Below, in pieces: positions 31,868 to 43,706 of a DNA stretch of 64,000 nucleotides (position 1 is its first letter; every line of letters begins with the position of its first letter). Source of the stretch: Pseudogymnoascus destructans. Lineage: Eukaryota > Ascomycota > Leotiomycetes > Thelebolales > Thelebolaceae. The stretch is from NCBI RefSeq assembly GCF_001641265.1, contig NW_020167541.1, positions 310,001-374,000 on the forward strand, written 5' to 3'. The translations under genes were made by a program, and so were the position numbers. The notes beneath the pieces are model-generated. The model was not told the origin of the DNA. It made no database searches and worked only from the letters and a program-made list of their open reading frames with translations.

Positions 31868-34611
31868 CGTACACGCAGGACAGGGCCGTTACTACTACTG
31901 TACAGCACAGGATGCATAAGCCTGACGCGCGAAGTATGCCCTGGGCAAGGGGGGAGCCAATGACAACACGTGAGGATATGCAGGTAGGTAAGGGTGAGGC
32001 GTCGATTGTTAAGCGCCAGAGCCTGCAATAAAAGATGGGCTTCACTATTGCTGACCAGATCCGGGGAAAACAGGCACGGTAAGCCAGGAAAGGCATGGAA
32101 TCCCCTCTTCTGCCCGCCCCTTCGCTCCAGTTCTATGCTAATATCTAAATCTCCCCATCCATCCCCCTCATCCCCCCCCTTCACCCTCCAACGGCGCTTA
32201 GCACAACCACTCACAACACTCGCTCTCACCCAGGACCTCAAACCACACACCCGCACCCCCAACCCTCCCCTCCCGCAACAACCAACAGCCCGTATCGTAT
32301 CTACGTACGACGCCCTCCCTCCTCCCCCCCTCACAAACTCTCCGCTCCAAACCGCCTCCCTCCCCCCTCAAGATCCCAAACCTGCGCCCACCCGCGCTGT
32401 TTCGCTGCCGACATGTGAGCCCCGTGTGCCACAGCGTCGCACTGGAATGCGGGCTCACCTCTATCTCGCGAGCCCGCGCGCGTGGTGGCACCGCCGGGGT
32501 GTTTGGCAGTGCCCAGTGCGAGTGCCGCCCCATGCCGACTCTGGCCTCGAGGGGGTCTCAAATCCCGAGGACTGCAGTTTTTATTTATTTTGGGCACGCT
32601 GACATGCGTGATGGGGATGGATGGGGGTGAGATTGTTATTCCCGAGCCGTTCCCATAGCACCTACCTGATATCCAGCGGGCTGGGAGGAGCTGGGATGGG
32701 ACAGCTTATGGCGCAAGATAGGGGGGATGTATGTACTGTACCTACAGCACAGCACGTATTGTGTATCACCCTCCCCCCCCATCCCCGTTTCCTCACCGGG
32801 GAAAACAATCCTCACATCACACCTCCCTCCTACGCCCCGTGCACCTTGCCCATCCTCCTCGTAACCCCCCCTAAACCGCCATGGCAGCGGACGACGCCTC
32901 AGCCCGTATCCCAGCTCTCTCCCGATTCAAGCCACTCCTCGGCCTGACAACTCGGTACAGCTAGGTAATCAGTAACACAACCCGCCCACCCCGAAACACA
33001 CATAACACACCCACCCCCATGCCCCAAGATCCCCAGCATCCCTATCGAGCGTCCTGCATGGCGATAAACCAGGTGAGAATGAAAATTCTTTGCACTTCAC
33101 TGCGCTGTATGCACGCCGCGCACGGGGCGGGGGTGGCGCCGGTTGGGTGGCGGACGACGGGGGATGGGCTAGGGGTGAGGACTGGGGGTTGGGGGGTGGG
33201 ATCGCCGCTGTAAGCGGGTTAAAGAGGTGTCAGGTGGGAAGGGGGTCCGGGCTTTGGGGGGGAGTCGAGGGAGTTGGGGGGGAGATAGGGTGAGGATGGG
33301 AGGTGAGGATGGATACGCTGAGTGCTGTGGGTATGGATGGGGTGTTGGTAGTTGCCCAGAGCTGGAAGGGGCGGGGAGTGAGAATCGATCCCCCCAGCCG
33401 CCCCAGCCGCGTGTTCAACGGTCAGTCTCTGTCAACCACCATATCCCCTCTTCCCTGCGATCGATCGTGATCCCCCTCCTCCTCTCACCGGGTGTGTGGA
33501 TAGATCGGTCTCGCCCCCTCCTTGCCACGGGCCGGTGAACCAACCCTCACCTCAGCCGACACCGTCAGCGCCCGGCCGGAGGCCACGCCGTGTTTCGGGT
33601 ATGGCATGGCGCGGCCAACGTGGTGCGGCCGTGGCGCGGACGGGGAGAATCTAGATCGCGGACCGCCGGGAAGACACGGAGTGTAGAACCCTACTATCGA
33701 CGCCAGGACCCAGACGGGCTCGGGTCGCGAGCGCCATCAACGCGAGGGAAGAAGGCGATGAGACATGAAGATGACGAGGCTGGGCTGGGCTGAGCTGACG
33801 AGAGCGGTGGGGGGGAGTCCCGATGGGGAAGGGGGGAGGTGGCTGGTCTCGGGAGTGGGAATGGGAATGGGTGGTGGTGGTGGTGGTGCCGATGGATGGA
33901 GGGTCGGGGTCGGTGAGAGAGGGAGGAGGCGGGGAGTCGCTGTGCAAGGCTGGGGGGGGGGGGAGGTGGAGAAGGGGGTGGTGATGAGGCGTGCATGCTT
34001 GTGCGGTCACTGGAGTCAGAAGGCTGGGCCATGTAGAAAGCTGGGTTGTTTGCCCAGGTACCATCACATCCCGATGCAGGGGCAATCAATATCCAGAGGC
34101 AATATTTCGTTGCTATTCGTACAAGTATCTATCTACAGGCCGCACAGCACCACCCCCCGCCGCCTCGGCCCACCCATGACGCGCAAAGCAAGAGAGAGCG
34201 AGAGAGAGAGAGTAAGAGAACAAAAAAAGTACCACAGGCGCGCGCGCGAGGCCACCAAAACGTAAAGCTAGTATACAACCAAAGATTCGAGAGCGTGCGT
34301 GCCGGCCCGTCCATGTCAACTATTGAGGAAGATGGAAAATGATGTGTCGTCAACCCGTCCGTATCCCGTATGCAAACCCTGATTAACCGAAACAAAGAGA
34401 CAAGAAATGGATGATGGTGGTACGAGCGCGCGCGCCTTGTGATGTTTTTTGAGAGGTAGGCGTGAGGCGGCGAAAGGGGGGGGGGGTTATAATAAGACAG
34501 GTTGAGAAGGCGGTTGGGGGGGGCCGCTATGTGAAGAGGTGGTTGTCGAGGTGTTGTGGATGAACGAGGGCGAGGAGGAGAGTTGTGCGGGAGGGGAGGT
34601 GAGGGGTGAGT

Positions 34612-35829
34612 TTAGAATGGGATTTGAATCATTGACTGTCCCTGGGAGAGTTCTTGCTGCTCCTGGAGCTCCTCATTGCTAGCCTCGATGGAGACGGAAA
34701 GACCGATCTTGGCTTGTTGCTGTGGGGGAGGCAGTTAGCAGATGTAATTTATTGGGTAAGCAAGGGGTTAGAGGGAGGGATGAACTAACCTTGAAGTGAT
34801 CCATATCAGCAGCGAAGGTGATCTGAACTGGTGGTGCAACACGCTTCTCCCACAGGCAGCTGAGCTTGCCTGTCGAGTCAACCTGTGCCCTGAAAGTAGA
34901 CATGTGGAAGGCGTATTTCACGCCAACGGTCGTGACGCCCTCCTTGCTTGGTCCTCCCATCATGGGGTTTCCGCCCTGGAGGGCAAGGTTGAGGTCAACA
35001 CCAGCCTCGACCTTCTCGGACAGCCTCCTCCAGTACGATGTTTGGAGGACACCCTGTGCTTGGAGCTGGGCAGACGCGGTCCAGTCGCTGCCCTTGTACT
35101 TGGCGCAATATGAGATCGCTGTCTCTGGGCCCTGGTTCAGGGCTGCGCGCTGCCAGACACCCTCGAGTCCGAGAGCAAGGCTGGGGGTAACAGATTGGAG
35201 GTAGCTGGCGATGAAGATACCGGTAAGACCACCCTCGATGATCGACGGGTTGACGGTCTTGAGGGATGCGGTGAAGTCGCTGCCGATGTACTCGTTATCG
35301 ATTTGTGCCATTGTCTGGCTCTGGCCTGGTGCAATTTGGATGTTTGTCTTCGTAGTTAACTGAGGGCTCCAGCGGTAGTTGGCGCGTGCCATCAGTTGAC
35401 CTTCATTGTCGACGTTTCCCTGGAGGAAGACCTATATAACAATCGTCAGCATCATGTCATCAGAGTCGTCATCACGACAACTAAATGTTAATTATTGTAT
35501 CAACATACCTTTCCTGTGCCGTAAAGGGCAGCAAATGTGTATGGGGGGAGCCCCTGTGATCCCATGGCAAAGGCATGGGAAACTTGGAATAAAGGCGCAA
35601 CGCTGAACGCCTTCGTGAGATCCGCACGTAGACCAGTGAAGGTATAGTTTGTGAGGAACACTTCCCTTTGGACCTCCTTCGCAATGTTATCCACCGCACC
35701 CGGGTTCGATAGCCCCAGAGCCTCTCTCCTGGCGGAAAAGGTCTGGTAGGAATCTAACAGGGCGTTGGTGATGGCATTGTTCTTGAGGAACGCCAGAGGC
35801 GACTCCTTCTCCAGCCCAATGGAAGACAT
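34612..35829 (-). CDS. TOM40: Tom40, mitochondrial outer-membrane import channel
   Basis: Three exons: 35829-35509, 35431-34790 and 34719-34612, introns 77 and 70 nt, giving 356 residues from MSSIGLEKESPLAFLKNN. The sequence shows the Porin_3/Tom40 pattern: an N-terminal amphipathic helix, FTGLRADLTKAFSVAPLFQVSHAF, alternating beta-strand segments such as NYRWSPQLTTKTNIQIA, and the near-terminal SCLWEKRVAPPVQITFAADMDHFK. It forms the protein-conducting beta-barrel of the TOM complex. The last exon codes for a Gln/Glu-rich tail ending SMIQIPF. The window also carries TOM7. It is divergent to the PFK-2 gene. Confidence 0.97.
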
Positions 35830-36406
35830 TATCGCACAGCTGAAAATTAAAAGAGGGGGGTGGAAGGGCGGAGGTGGTCGTTGGATAGAAGCGGGTGATC
35901 GTAATATGCTCCGGCCTTGAGGTCGCCAATATCTTTTTCTCAAGCAGATGACTGTTGTAGCCTGAGGCGCCAAGGCCAACTACGTCAGGACCGAAACGTG
36001 TGTGGCGTATTTACCTAAAGCGCTAATCATCTCTATCTTATCGGGTAATTGATAGCTCGACCATGGCAAAAGCAACCCCATTGACCTCATAGATTCCTCA
36101 TTTATAAACAAACACCAGCTGCCTGTCCTCGAATTGCTTGTGTTATTTATCTTGTGAGTCCTTTCACCAATTAGCTTTCTCACTACTAATGGCCGTGAAG
36201 TTACCTCTATAATAAGCAAGTCATTGCTCTTCTGAGTATGAACCACGACTACGACTCCTTGTAGACTTGGTCAATTGCCGTTTGAGGATCAGTCTTGCTT
36301 CAAACTTTGCTTAGTTTGGCTTTGCTTTCTAAAGAGAACCTATTGTTCTGTTATAGAAACTAGTGTCGTCATCTGGCGTCTGACGAGGGCTCCAGGTCCT
36401 GTAACC
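35830..36406. promoter_or_regulatory. divergent promoter region between TOM40 (-) and PFK-2 (+)
   Basis: 577 bp between two start codons. A minus-strand ORF at 35980-36246 overlaps this space without recognisable content. Confidence 0.5.
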
Positions 36407-38674
36407 ATGGACACCTTACTGTGAGTTATTTTCCATCACTCACTTAACCTCGTTCTCGACTTTGAATATCCCATCGACACTGTCTGTGTTTTCCTCTTTT
36501 GTCCTGGCCATGGTTCTAGTTAAGAATTTTCCTCAAAGTGGCCAAGCCTTTATCACTTCAGCTGAGATCTTGGCTGTTCCAAATGGCCTTCTCGGGGCTG
36601 CTTTGACGCGGGAGCCACGGTCTTGAATGATAAAGGCTACCTAGCCTCTTGCATTGGATCTAGCAGAGACCACTACGTGTCTTGTTACTAACATAGACAC
36701 AGTACTGCAGAGATAGTTGCGAATTCTCCAAGGTACCGGAGAAGGTCAAGCACTTTCATCGATGGCGTCCACGATCTTCCAGATGAGTCCGAGAAGACCG
36801 AGTTGGCTCCGGCCCAACTTTATAGCACGATGTCTGGCCGGCTCTTTCACTCTGGTAGGATTGTAATTGTACTAGTTGGACCTCCTGCTCGTGGGAAAAC
36901 GTGAGTTCATTCTGCCCATGCCCCGTGATTGTCACTAACCTACCAGGCATATTTCTGTTTCCCTAGCAAGATATTTGAGATGGTGAGTTTAACACATGCT
37001 ATGCAAGCATTTTCATACTAAACTAAATATAGGTTGGGCGTGAAGACCAGAATTTTCCATTTGGGTGATTACCGCCGTGCCACTCTTGAACCCGGCAAGG
37101 AGCTCCCGGAAGATTACTTCTTCATCCGTGCGTCTCCCGAATCTGTCCTTTTGCGTCAGATAATTCTCAAGAGGTGCCGTGGAGACATCTATAACTGGCT
37201 CAACCATGAGAATGGCCAGGTTGCGATTTATGATGCGGTCAACCCTCTGGCATCCGGTCGACGTGCTCTAGCAAAAGAGTTTGCAAAGCACGATGTACAG
37301 GTATGTGTCTATAGATAATGATGCCCGTCCTGCTTTATTTTGAAGACTCTAACCCAGAATAGACCTTGTTTCTTGAATCATATGTGACAGACGAGTCGAT
37401 TCTCGAGGAAAATGCTCGTAGCGTTAAGATCTCTTCACCAGACGTAAGGCAATCTTCTATTTTGTTTATCTATTAATGCTAATTCACGGAAGTTTGCGAA
37501 CTGGGACCCAAATGATGCTGCCAAAGAGTATCTGAGGAGAATTCTCACAAGAATCCCCGACTTCCAGACCATGGCGGAAAACGAACTCAACTTTGTGAAG
37601 TTAATTAATGCTGGTCAAAGGATTGAGACAAATAATGTGAACTTTGGCTACCTCTCGATGAGAGTTGTGTTTTATTTAATGAACTTACACAACAAGAGCA
37701 AGAGGACATTCTTTGTTCGGGCAGGCACTTCGCGAGAGGAGGACTCCTTTAAGGCCGATGCACACCTATCCCCAGAAGGCAAGGAATATTCAAACATTAT
37801 GGGAGAAACCCTCTTGAGGCATAGGGAGAAGGATCATGAGGCCTATCTCGAAGCTGGCGGTACTGAAGCCGACCTGAAGCCCCTGATTGTATGGAGCTCG
37901 ACTCGGAGGAGAACTGTTGAAACAGCTGACTTCTTTGGGCATCGTGGATACACAGTCACCCAGAGGCCCCAGTTGAGCCAACTAAACCCAGGCGTCTGTG
38001 AGAAGATGCCAGAGGAGGCACTTCGCGCACAGTATCCCGAAGAGGTCGCAAAACACGAGATTGACCCATACCACCACCGCTATCCGCGTGCTGAGGTAGG
38101 ATCTATACCCTATGTGCATCAGCTCATATTAATATTCTATAGTCATACCACGATGTCGCTGTTAGAATGGAGCCCATAATTCTGGAGCTAGAGCGCGAGA
38201 AGAGTGACCTCCTTATCATTGCCCATGAATCTGTCCTCCGAGTCTTGTACGGATATCTCATGGCCTGCGACGCAATGGCCATTCCCAAACTTCGCTTCCC
38301 CCGTGATACGATTATTGAGGTTAGCCAACCGCCTTCCCTTTGTCAGATACTTGCTAACTCGTCCGCAGATTGTACCCGCGAGTTACCAGAATGAAGCCAG
38401 GCGCATCCACATTCCCAATCTTCCACCTCATATCATCCCCTCCTCGCCCGAAGACCTGAAGCTTCCAGTTGTCATGAGTGGCATTGTCACTCCGAGCTCT
38501 GGCATAGGGTCTCCAGCTGAGCCGATCAAGACGAACCTTCATAACAATACCCTTAGAAGGATCCATGAAGGGGCCGTTAAGATTGTGACCCCCGAGAAAG
38601 CGAAAGACTCACTTCACGATACAATTCTCAAATCATTCGATGAAAAGACCCTCGAAAGGCTCAGGAACAAATAA
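36407..38674 (+). CDS. 6-phosphofructo-2-kinase with inactive bisphosphatase domain
   Basis: Eight exons: 36407-36420, 36697-36900, 36947-36982, 37033-37300, 37363-37443, 37493-38095, 38143-38319 and 38369-38674, giving 562 residues. The kinase domain has AQLYSTMSGRLFHSGRIVIV, the P-loop VGPPARGKT and FHLGDYRRATL; it makes fructose-2,6-bisphosphate, the activator of glycolysis. The phosphatase half aligns well but the catalytic RHG is RAG (Ala at about residue 278, codon 37721-37723), and the catalytic Glu of the LxEIDAG motif is Gln in LSQLNPG. The third region keeps its His (AHESVLRVLYGYL). It is thus predicted to be kinase-only, like yeast Pfk26, where that His is also replaced. The 14-nt first exon with a 276-nt intron is the least certain join. 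Confidence 0.92.
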
Positions 38675-39196
38675 AACTGCGCGCTAATTTATTATGGAAT
38701 AAGCGTTGCTGATTATTTACGATAAGACGTTGAGAGACTGTATACGCACCCAGTCCACGTATGTCCGTTCGCGCATCAGGTCCAGAATTACACGATAACG
38801 GAGTCTCCAGCTCTAAGGCTGTAAGAGAACAAAAATTGCTTGGAATAGTTTTTGGAATATAGTCTTAGTTTATTAATTTCCTTAGAGTCGTCCTTCAAAT
38901 ATTACACATGCTGCACGGGTGGCTTGCGTTTTGATGCTTGGACTGTTTTGAGTGTAAGATAGCAATTACCGTAGCCCTTGCTGAAATACGTAGATAATGA
39001 GTTTCAGATTGCTAGCCTTGTATTATTATGATATAACAGGAAGCCCTTGAGCTTAGAAATCTTTATTCCTGCCTATGTCCGTCCGAATGTGAGAAATTCT
39101 CGACCAGCCAGGTCAGCCTGAATTAGTCCTAGTATACAATGCAACGATCATCCCTCCCCTTTACCAGAATAAAACTAAACCCCCCCTCAAAACCCA
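38675..39196. terminator. convergent 3' ends of PFK-2 and CBP80 genes
   Basis: AT-rich 520 bp between two stop codons of convergent genes, no ORF of note. Expected to hold both polyadenylation regions. Confidence 0.5.
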
Positions 39197-41810
39197 TCAT
39201 ACATCAACCTCGACCTCCATCTCCCCCGCTTCAGCCCCATTACTCTCATTGGCCGTCTTATTCCCGACTTCCAGCAGGAACGCCTCCTCAACAGCCATCT
39301 TCCTCCTGAAAACCCTCAACCATTTCTCGCCCCACCTCTGAATAAAGGCCTCGTCAGTGGTCTCTCCAAGGCCCGCTTCTATGGCCTGGTCCTTGCTCCC
39401 ACTAGCCCAGCTGAAGAGCGCATCCTCCATGACCTTGAACATATCTTTCATAGCCACCCTCTCCCTCAGCAGCGTCTCGTCGAGTAAGAGGCGTTGCTCG
39501 TGTTCCAGACCCGGTGCGTTCCTCGACGCGACGATCTGGCGGATTCGGTTTGTGACCTTCTGCACTGTGCCTGCAACCATCTCGTATACGAAGGGCTCGG
39601 CGAGCTTATCGCCTGCCTTGGTGTCGTCTAGGAGGGCCCACTCCACGACACTGAGCGGTGTCAGGATGGTGTAGTTGAGCAGCTTGTCAACGATGTTGAC
39701 GCCGATGCCGGGTTGGTCGACCCAGTAGGCCATGACGGATGTAATGATCTGGCGGCGCGCAGTCTCCGAGGTGTTCCCGATCGATAGAAGACGCTCTTTG
39801 CAGCGCTCGATACAGGACAGCACGTGGGAAAGCGACTTGGATCCAATGTAGCAGATAGAAGTGACATACACATCTGTGGATGATAAAAGGGGCTCGTGGA
39901 TGGCAATTGTGGTTGCTTGAGTGTGGATCTGGTCAATCACGGTCTGGATTTCTGGCTCGGGAGCTTTACGCTTGAGCAGGGTGTGAATTTCCCGCCCTTC
40001 GGCAGCAAAAGGGGTATCTAGTTTGGTTAGCTTGGTCTCTTGTAATAGCGCATATTTATTACCTTCATCGTTGTACTTGAAGTCTGGAGTATCTTTCTCT
40101 TTGCCTTCAGTGATAAGCGGTTGGTATGGCTCAGGAAGAGTTCCCTTAATGCGCTGTGCAAAGCTCAGTCTGACCTCCTTATCCAAAGCTCCCGCGATGA
40201 ACGCTTTCTTTGGGTGCAGTGGTGAGAGTTCAACGTCGTCAATCCACTCGGTCCACTTCCAAGTGAAACCGAAATTGCTCAAATGGTGCGCAAACCAGTC
40301 CATGAATCTATAACCAAGTTCCAGATCCATTTTATCGAAATTCCTGTACAGATAACGAATTGCACGTCCCAAACTCGGTGCAATAGCCGCAGGTGCGATC
40401 TTGCATGCCTCTGTGAGCACAGAATGGTAGTAGACGAGCTTATGCTCAGGGGTTGGCAGTTGAAAGAGCTGCGAGAAAACGGCATCGACAGCCACATCCT
40501 CGGGCTTCCAGGTTGATCGGTCTCCTTCAATATCCTTTAACCTGTCAAAAGGCGTGGCTCTCTTGACAAAAGTATCCGCTGTGAAATAACAGTCGATATC
40601 AATGAGATAACGCGCAGTAGAATTTCTATTAAAGTCCAAAATGTTGATGGTATCGATAATTGAGTCTCTGAGAATGCAGGACGCGATGTTTGTGATCGGT
40701 GGCACCGTCTCGATATCTTGGTTGGCGTAAACAGAGAAGTAGATTTCTGGGAAAAGAGGCTTCTCGCCAGGGATAACAGCCTCTGGGATAGTAATGGGTG
40801 GCAATGTGTGCTTCGTCGACGCAGCAAGAGGGTCCTCTTCGTCGCCTGTGACTGGCATCTTCCACGGCCTTGGGATGCACGCGAGCACCCACCCATTGGC
40901 CGCCTCGTTCTGCAGCTGCTTCTGCAATAAGCTGATGACGCTTGTTGGCTCGGCCGCTTCATCAATGCCATTTCCTGGGTATGGGTCGACCAATGCCTCC
41001 AGTGGTGATGGTGTACCAGCCAGAATTTCAGTCTTGTCGAGAAGGCCGGCGGCGTGCTCCTGAGATTCGGTGGCAGACGACGCCATGATGTACGGGATTG
41101 TAAATAGGATGACCTTGACTAATTCCATTCCCAAAGTCTTTCATCGTATCGTTAGCCCCTAGCCTGAATAATTGTCGACTTATGATAACTCACATCTTCA
41201 GAGGAGGCAGTCTGCAGATCGACAGCTCTCTCAAAGAGCTCTGATAAAATGGGCCAGACTCCCTCATCGTTCAGAAGGCCTTGCAAACTCCCCAGAAATT
41301 TCAAGAGCAGTTTCACCTCTCTCCACTCCCCGAGGGCAACCTTCCTCTCAGTTTCTTCAGCCGCCTTTGTAAGGATCAATGCGACCGCCTCCTCGCCTCT
41401 GTTCATGCCGTTGAGCACAACGACAGTCGCCGCGACGAATGGAGTCTTAAAAGGCTGCTCGACCACAACCTGGAGAGTGAGGTCGATGTAAGAAGTTCGC
41501 ATCTCGACATCGTCATAGTTGTCGGAAACCAGCTTAGCCAGTAAGTGGACTTCCTCTTCGACGGGCTTCAGTGGGGACTCGGCGATAGAGAGCAGCTGTT
41601 TGCGCACCCTAACTGGTAGGGGCTCTTCGTAACGCCTGCGCTGAGGTCTGCGATCGAAGTCATCGTCATCTAGGCGCTTTTGTCAGAAACCGCTTCTCTC
41701 TCTCATTTATAACTCCATTCCAGGGCGAATATGCGCTTCTTACCTCTATAACGCCTCTTCCTGTTATCATAACCACCACGGCCACGAGGTCTGCGATCGT
41801 AATCAGCCAT
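39197..41810 (-). CDS. CBP80: nuclear cap-binding complex large subunit (CBP80/Sto1)
   Basis: Four exons: 41810-41744, 41669-41194, 41137-40063 and 40017-39197, totalling 2439 nt or 812 residues. The Arg/Asp-rich start (MADYDRRPRGRGGYDNRKRR) leads into an MIF4G-type helical domain (VRKQLLSIAESPLKPVEEEV). Later come the CBP80 middle and C-terminal domains (AIRYLYRNFDKMDLELGYRF, WKWTEWIDDVELSPLHPKKA). The protein binds the capped 5' end of RNA polymerase II transcripts with CBP20 and acts in splicing and export. Intron 3 (40062-40018) is only 45 nt, has GTAATA, GCTAAC and CTAG, and keeps frame, so it hides in the ORF; removing it restores KYNDE-DTPFAAEGREI. Confidence 0.95.
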
Positions 41811-42133
41811 TGCGATAATACCGTTGGCGTTGATGCGTGGAATGTGAAGTCGCGTCAGGTCAAGCTTCCCAGATTTATTGACGTCTCGGGTTTAGATCCC
41901 TCCTAGCAACCGCGAAATTCGCCCAACCCCAATATGGGTTAGTTACTTTTGGTCACGTGCTTCATTTGAATCCACGCTCGCTAATTTGATAAGGAAGGCT
42001 CGACTCTTGGCACGTAAATTGGCGCTAGCCTCCCAAGCGCTTGTCGCGGCTGTTCCCGACAATAATTTTATAGCATCGCGGACGTGCCACGATCGAAGGA
42101 CGAGGATCTCGACCATTCCCCCAGCGTCCCACC
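41811..42133. promoter_or_regulatory. bidirectional promoter of CBP80 and uL5m, with a CACGTG site
   Basis: 323 bp between two divergent start codons. A CACGTG core (41954-41959, in GGTCACGTGC) is a bHLH-type element; its function here is inferred. Confidence 0.55.
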
Positions 42134-43309
42134 ATGGCCTTAAAAGAGGTTCCGTCGACATTTAGTCGCTTAGTATTACGAGGTGCTCGTCCTTCTGCTC
42201 AAACACTCTCGCACAATGGCAGGCGTGCGGCCTCCAATGCCGCAGAACCAGCTCAGGAGCAATCCGAGGATTTCCAGGACCTCGAGTCTCAATCGTCGTT
42301 CTTGACCGGCAAGCCGAGTGCGAAAGAGGTCAAATCTTATGATCCGATCAAGAGAGCGGAGGCGCGCAGGACACAACTCCCTCGCAGTCGGTATGGGTCG
42401 CGAATCGTACTTGACGGCGCAGAATGCTAATTTGAACGTGCAGATATCAATACAGGCCTCCACGATACTTCCGTGGACCTCTGCATCCGCATCAACCGCC
42501 TCCAACCTCCGATCCAGCATCTCGTCTCTTCGTTCCAGGTCCATTCTCCACACCCCGATTGGTCGAGACATACCAGTCCACTGTCGCGGCGGATCTCATG
42601 ACCCTCGCATACTCCCACACACCTCCTGGCACGGTTAAGGAGCCGAGAGCAGACCGTCTGCGATCTTGGGACGATTCGTCTCCATATATGAAGAACAGAC
42701 CGAAGCGTGGGCCCCGTGGTGGCGATACTCTGAGGCTGCTCGAGAAGGATATCAACTGGAGGACCATCCCCAAGATCAAGGAAGTGACGGTTCACTGCAT
42801 GGTGAAGGAGGCCGCCGGAAACTCCGCTCCGCTACATGTTGCCGGTATGATGCTGCAGGCGATCACCGGAGTGAGGCCCGAGGTCCACAGAGTGAAGGAG
42901 ACCGTCCAGAACTTCGGAATTAGGGCGGATATGCCGATTTCTCTGACGTGCACCATGAGAGGAGATGATGCGTGGCAGTTCGTCGATAAGTGTGTCAACC
43001 TTGTCTTACCCAGGATCAAGGATTGGCCAGGTGTCAATGGGTCTTCCGGAGACAACAGCGGCAACATCGCATGGGGTATCGACAAGCACTCGACGAACCT
43101 GTTCCCAGAGGTCGAGGTCAACTACGATGTAAGTTTTATGTTTGGCAGTGATATTATTCGTGCGCAGGACTAACTATCTATAGATGTACCCGCCAAATTA
43201 TATTCCCGGATTCCACGTTATTTGCAAGACGACGGCGACTTCCGACCGTCACGCTAGACTTCTCCTTAAGGCTCTTGGTGTACCATTCCATGGTAAATAT
43301 GTGAACTAG
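42134..43309 (+). CDS. MRPL7: mitochondrial large-subunit ribosomal protein uL5m
   Basis: Three exons: 42134-42390, 42444-43128 and 43184-43309, introns 53 and 55 nt, giving 355 residues. The N-terminus is rich in Arg, Ser and Ala and lacks acidic residues at first, as a mitochondrial presequence should. Ribosomal L5 signatures: an N-terminal part with KIKEVTVHCMVKEAAGN, then LQAITGVRPEVHRVKETVQNFGIR, and a C-terminal part with WGIDKHSTNLFPEVEVNYD and PGFHVICKTTATSDRHARLL. Extra N-terminal length relative to bacterial L5 is usual for the fungal mitochondrial form. Shares its promoter with CBP80. Confidence 0.95.
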
Positions 43310-43706
43310 GGTGGTTGGACAAATTTGTATGAATAGCATTGGGAGCGTTGATGTAGGTTATATGTATCTATATATCTATCTATTGGAAAGGCCGAATAGA
43401 CAGAGCCATACACTGAATATACCTGGGATCCAAGACTAAGTGTATTCAGGATTATCATTACAATTTATTTACAAGCTTCGAAGATCTGGCAGCAATGGCA
43501 TGTATCACTATAGCATCAGTCAGACAAATTAGTTATGACAAGTAAAAGTGCATGATATTGTATCCTGTTGAATCTTTATATCTAGCAGACCCTGCCAACC
43601 AGGCAAACAGCCTTTGGCATTCTAATGCCCATATGCCATCATTCATATTCAACCGCCATAAAACTCCCCAACGCCTCTTTTCGCTCTCATTTATAAAGCT
43701 TTGGTC
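43310..43706. terminator. convergent 3' ends of uL5m and Fes1 genes
   Basis: About 400 bp between two stop codons of convergent genes; AT-rich, with TATATGTATCTATATATC at about 43361-43378. No gene. Confidence 0.5.

Larger units (their letters stand above)
26714..34611. other. about 7.9 kb without recognised genes, rich in simple repeats and hairpins
   Basis: The part next to 26714 is the GSK3 promoter and leader (CCA/CAAAACC-type tracts on the sense strand). The rest contains microsatellites, GTAC-rich short palindromes (for example near 28128, 31150 and 31840) and two strong inverted repeats listed separately. I looked for multi-exon small genes on both strands and found none I can name. 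A possible short coding start is at 32881 (MAADDASARIPALSRFKPLL), open to a GT at 32955; its continuation is not established. The final part is the TOM40 3' region. Confidence 0.5.
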
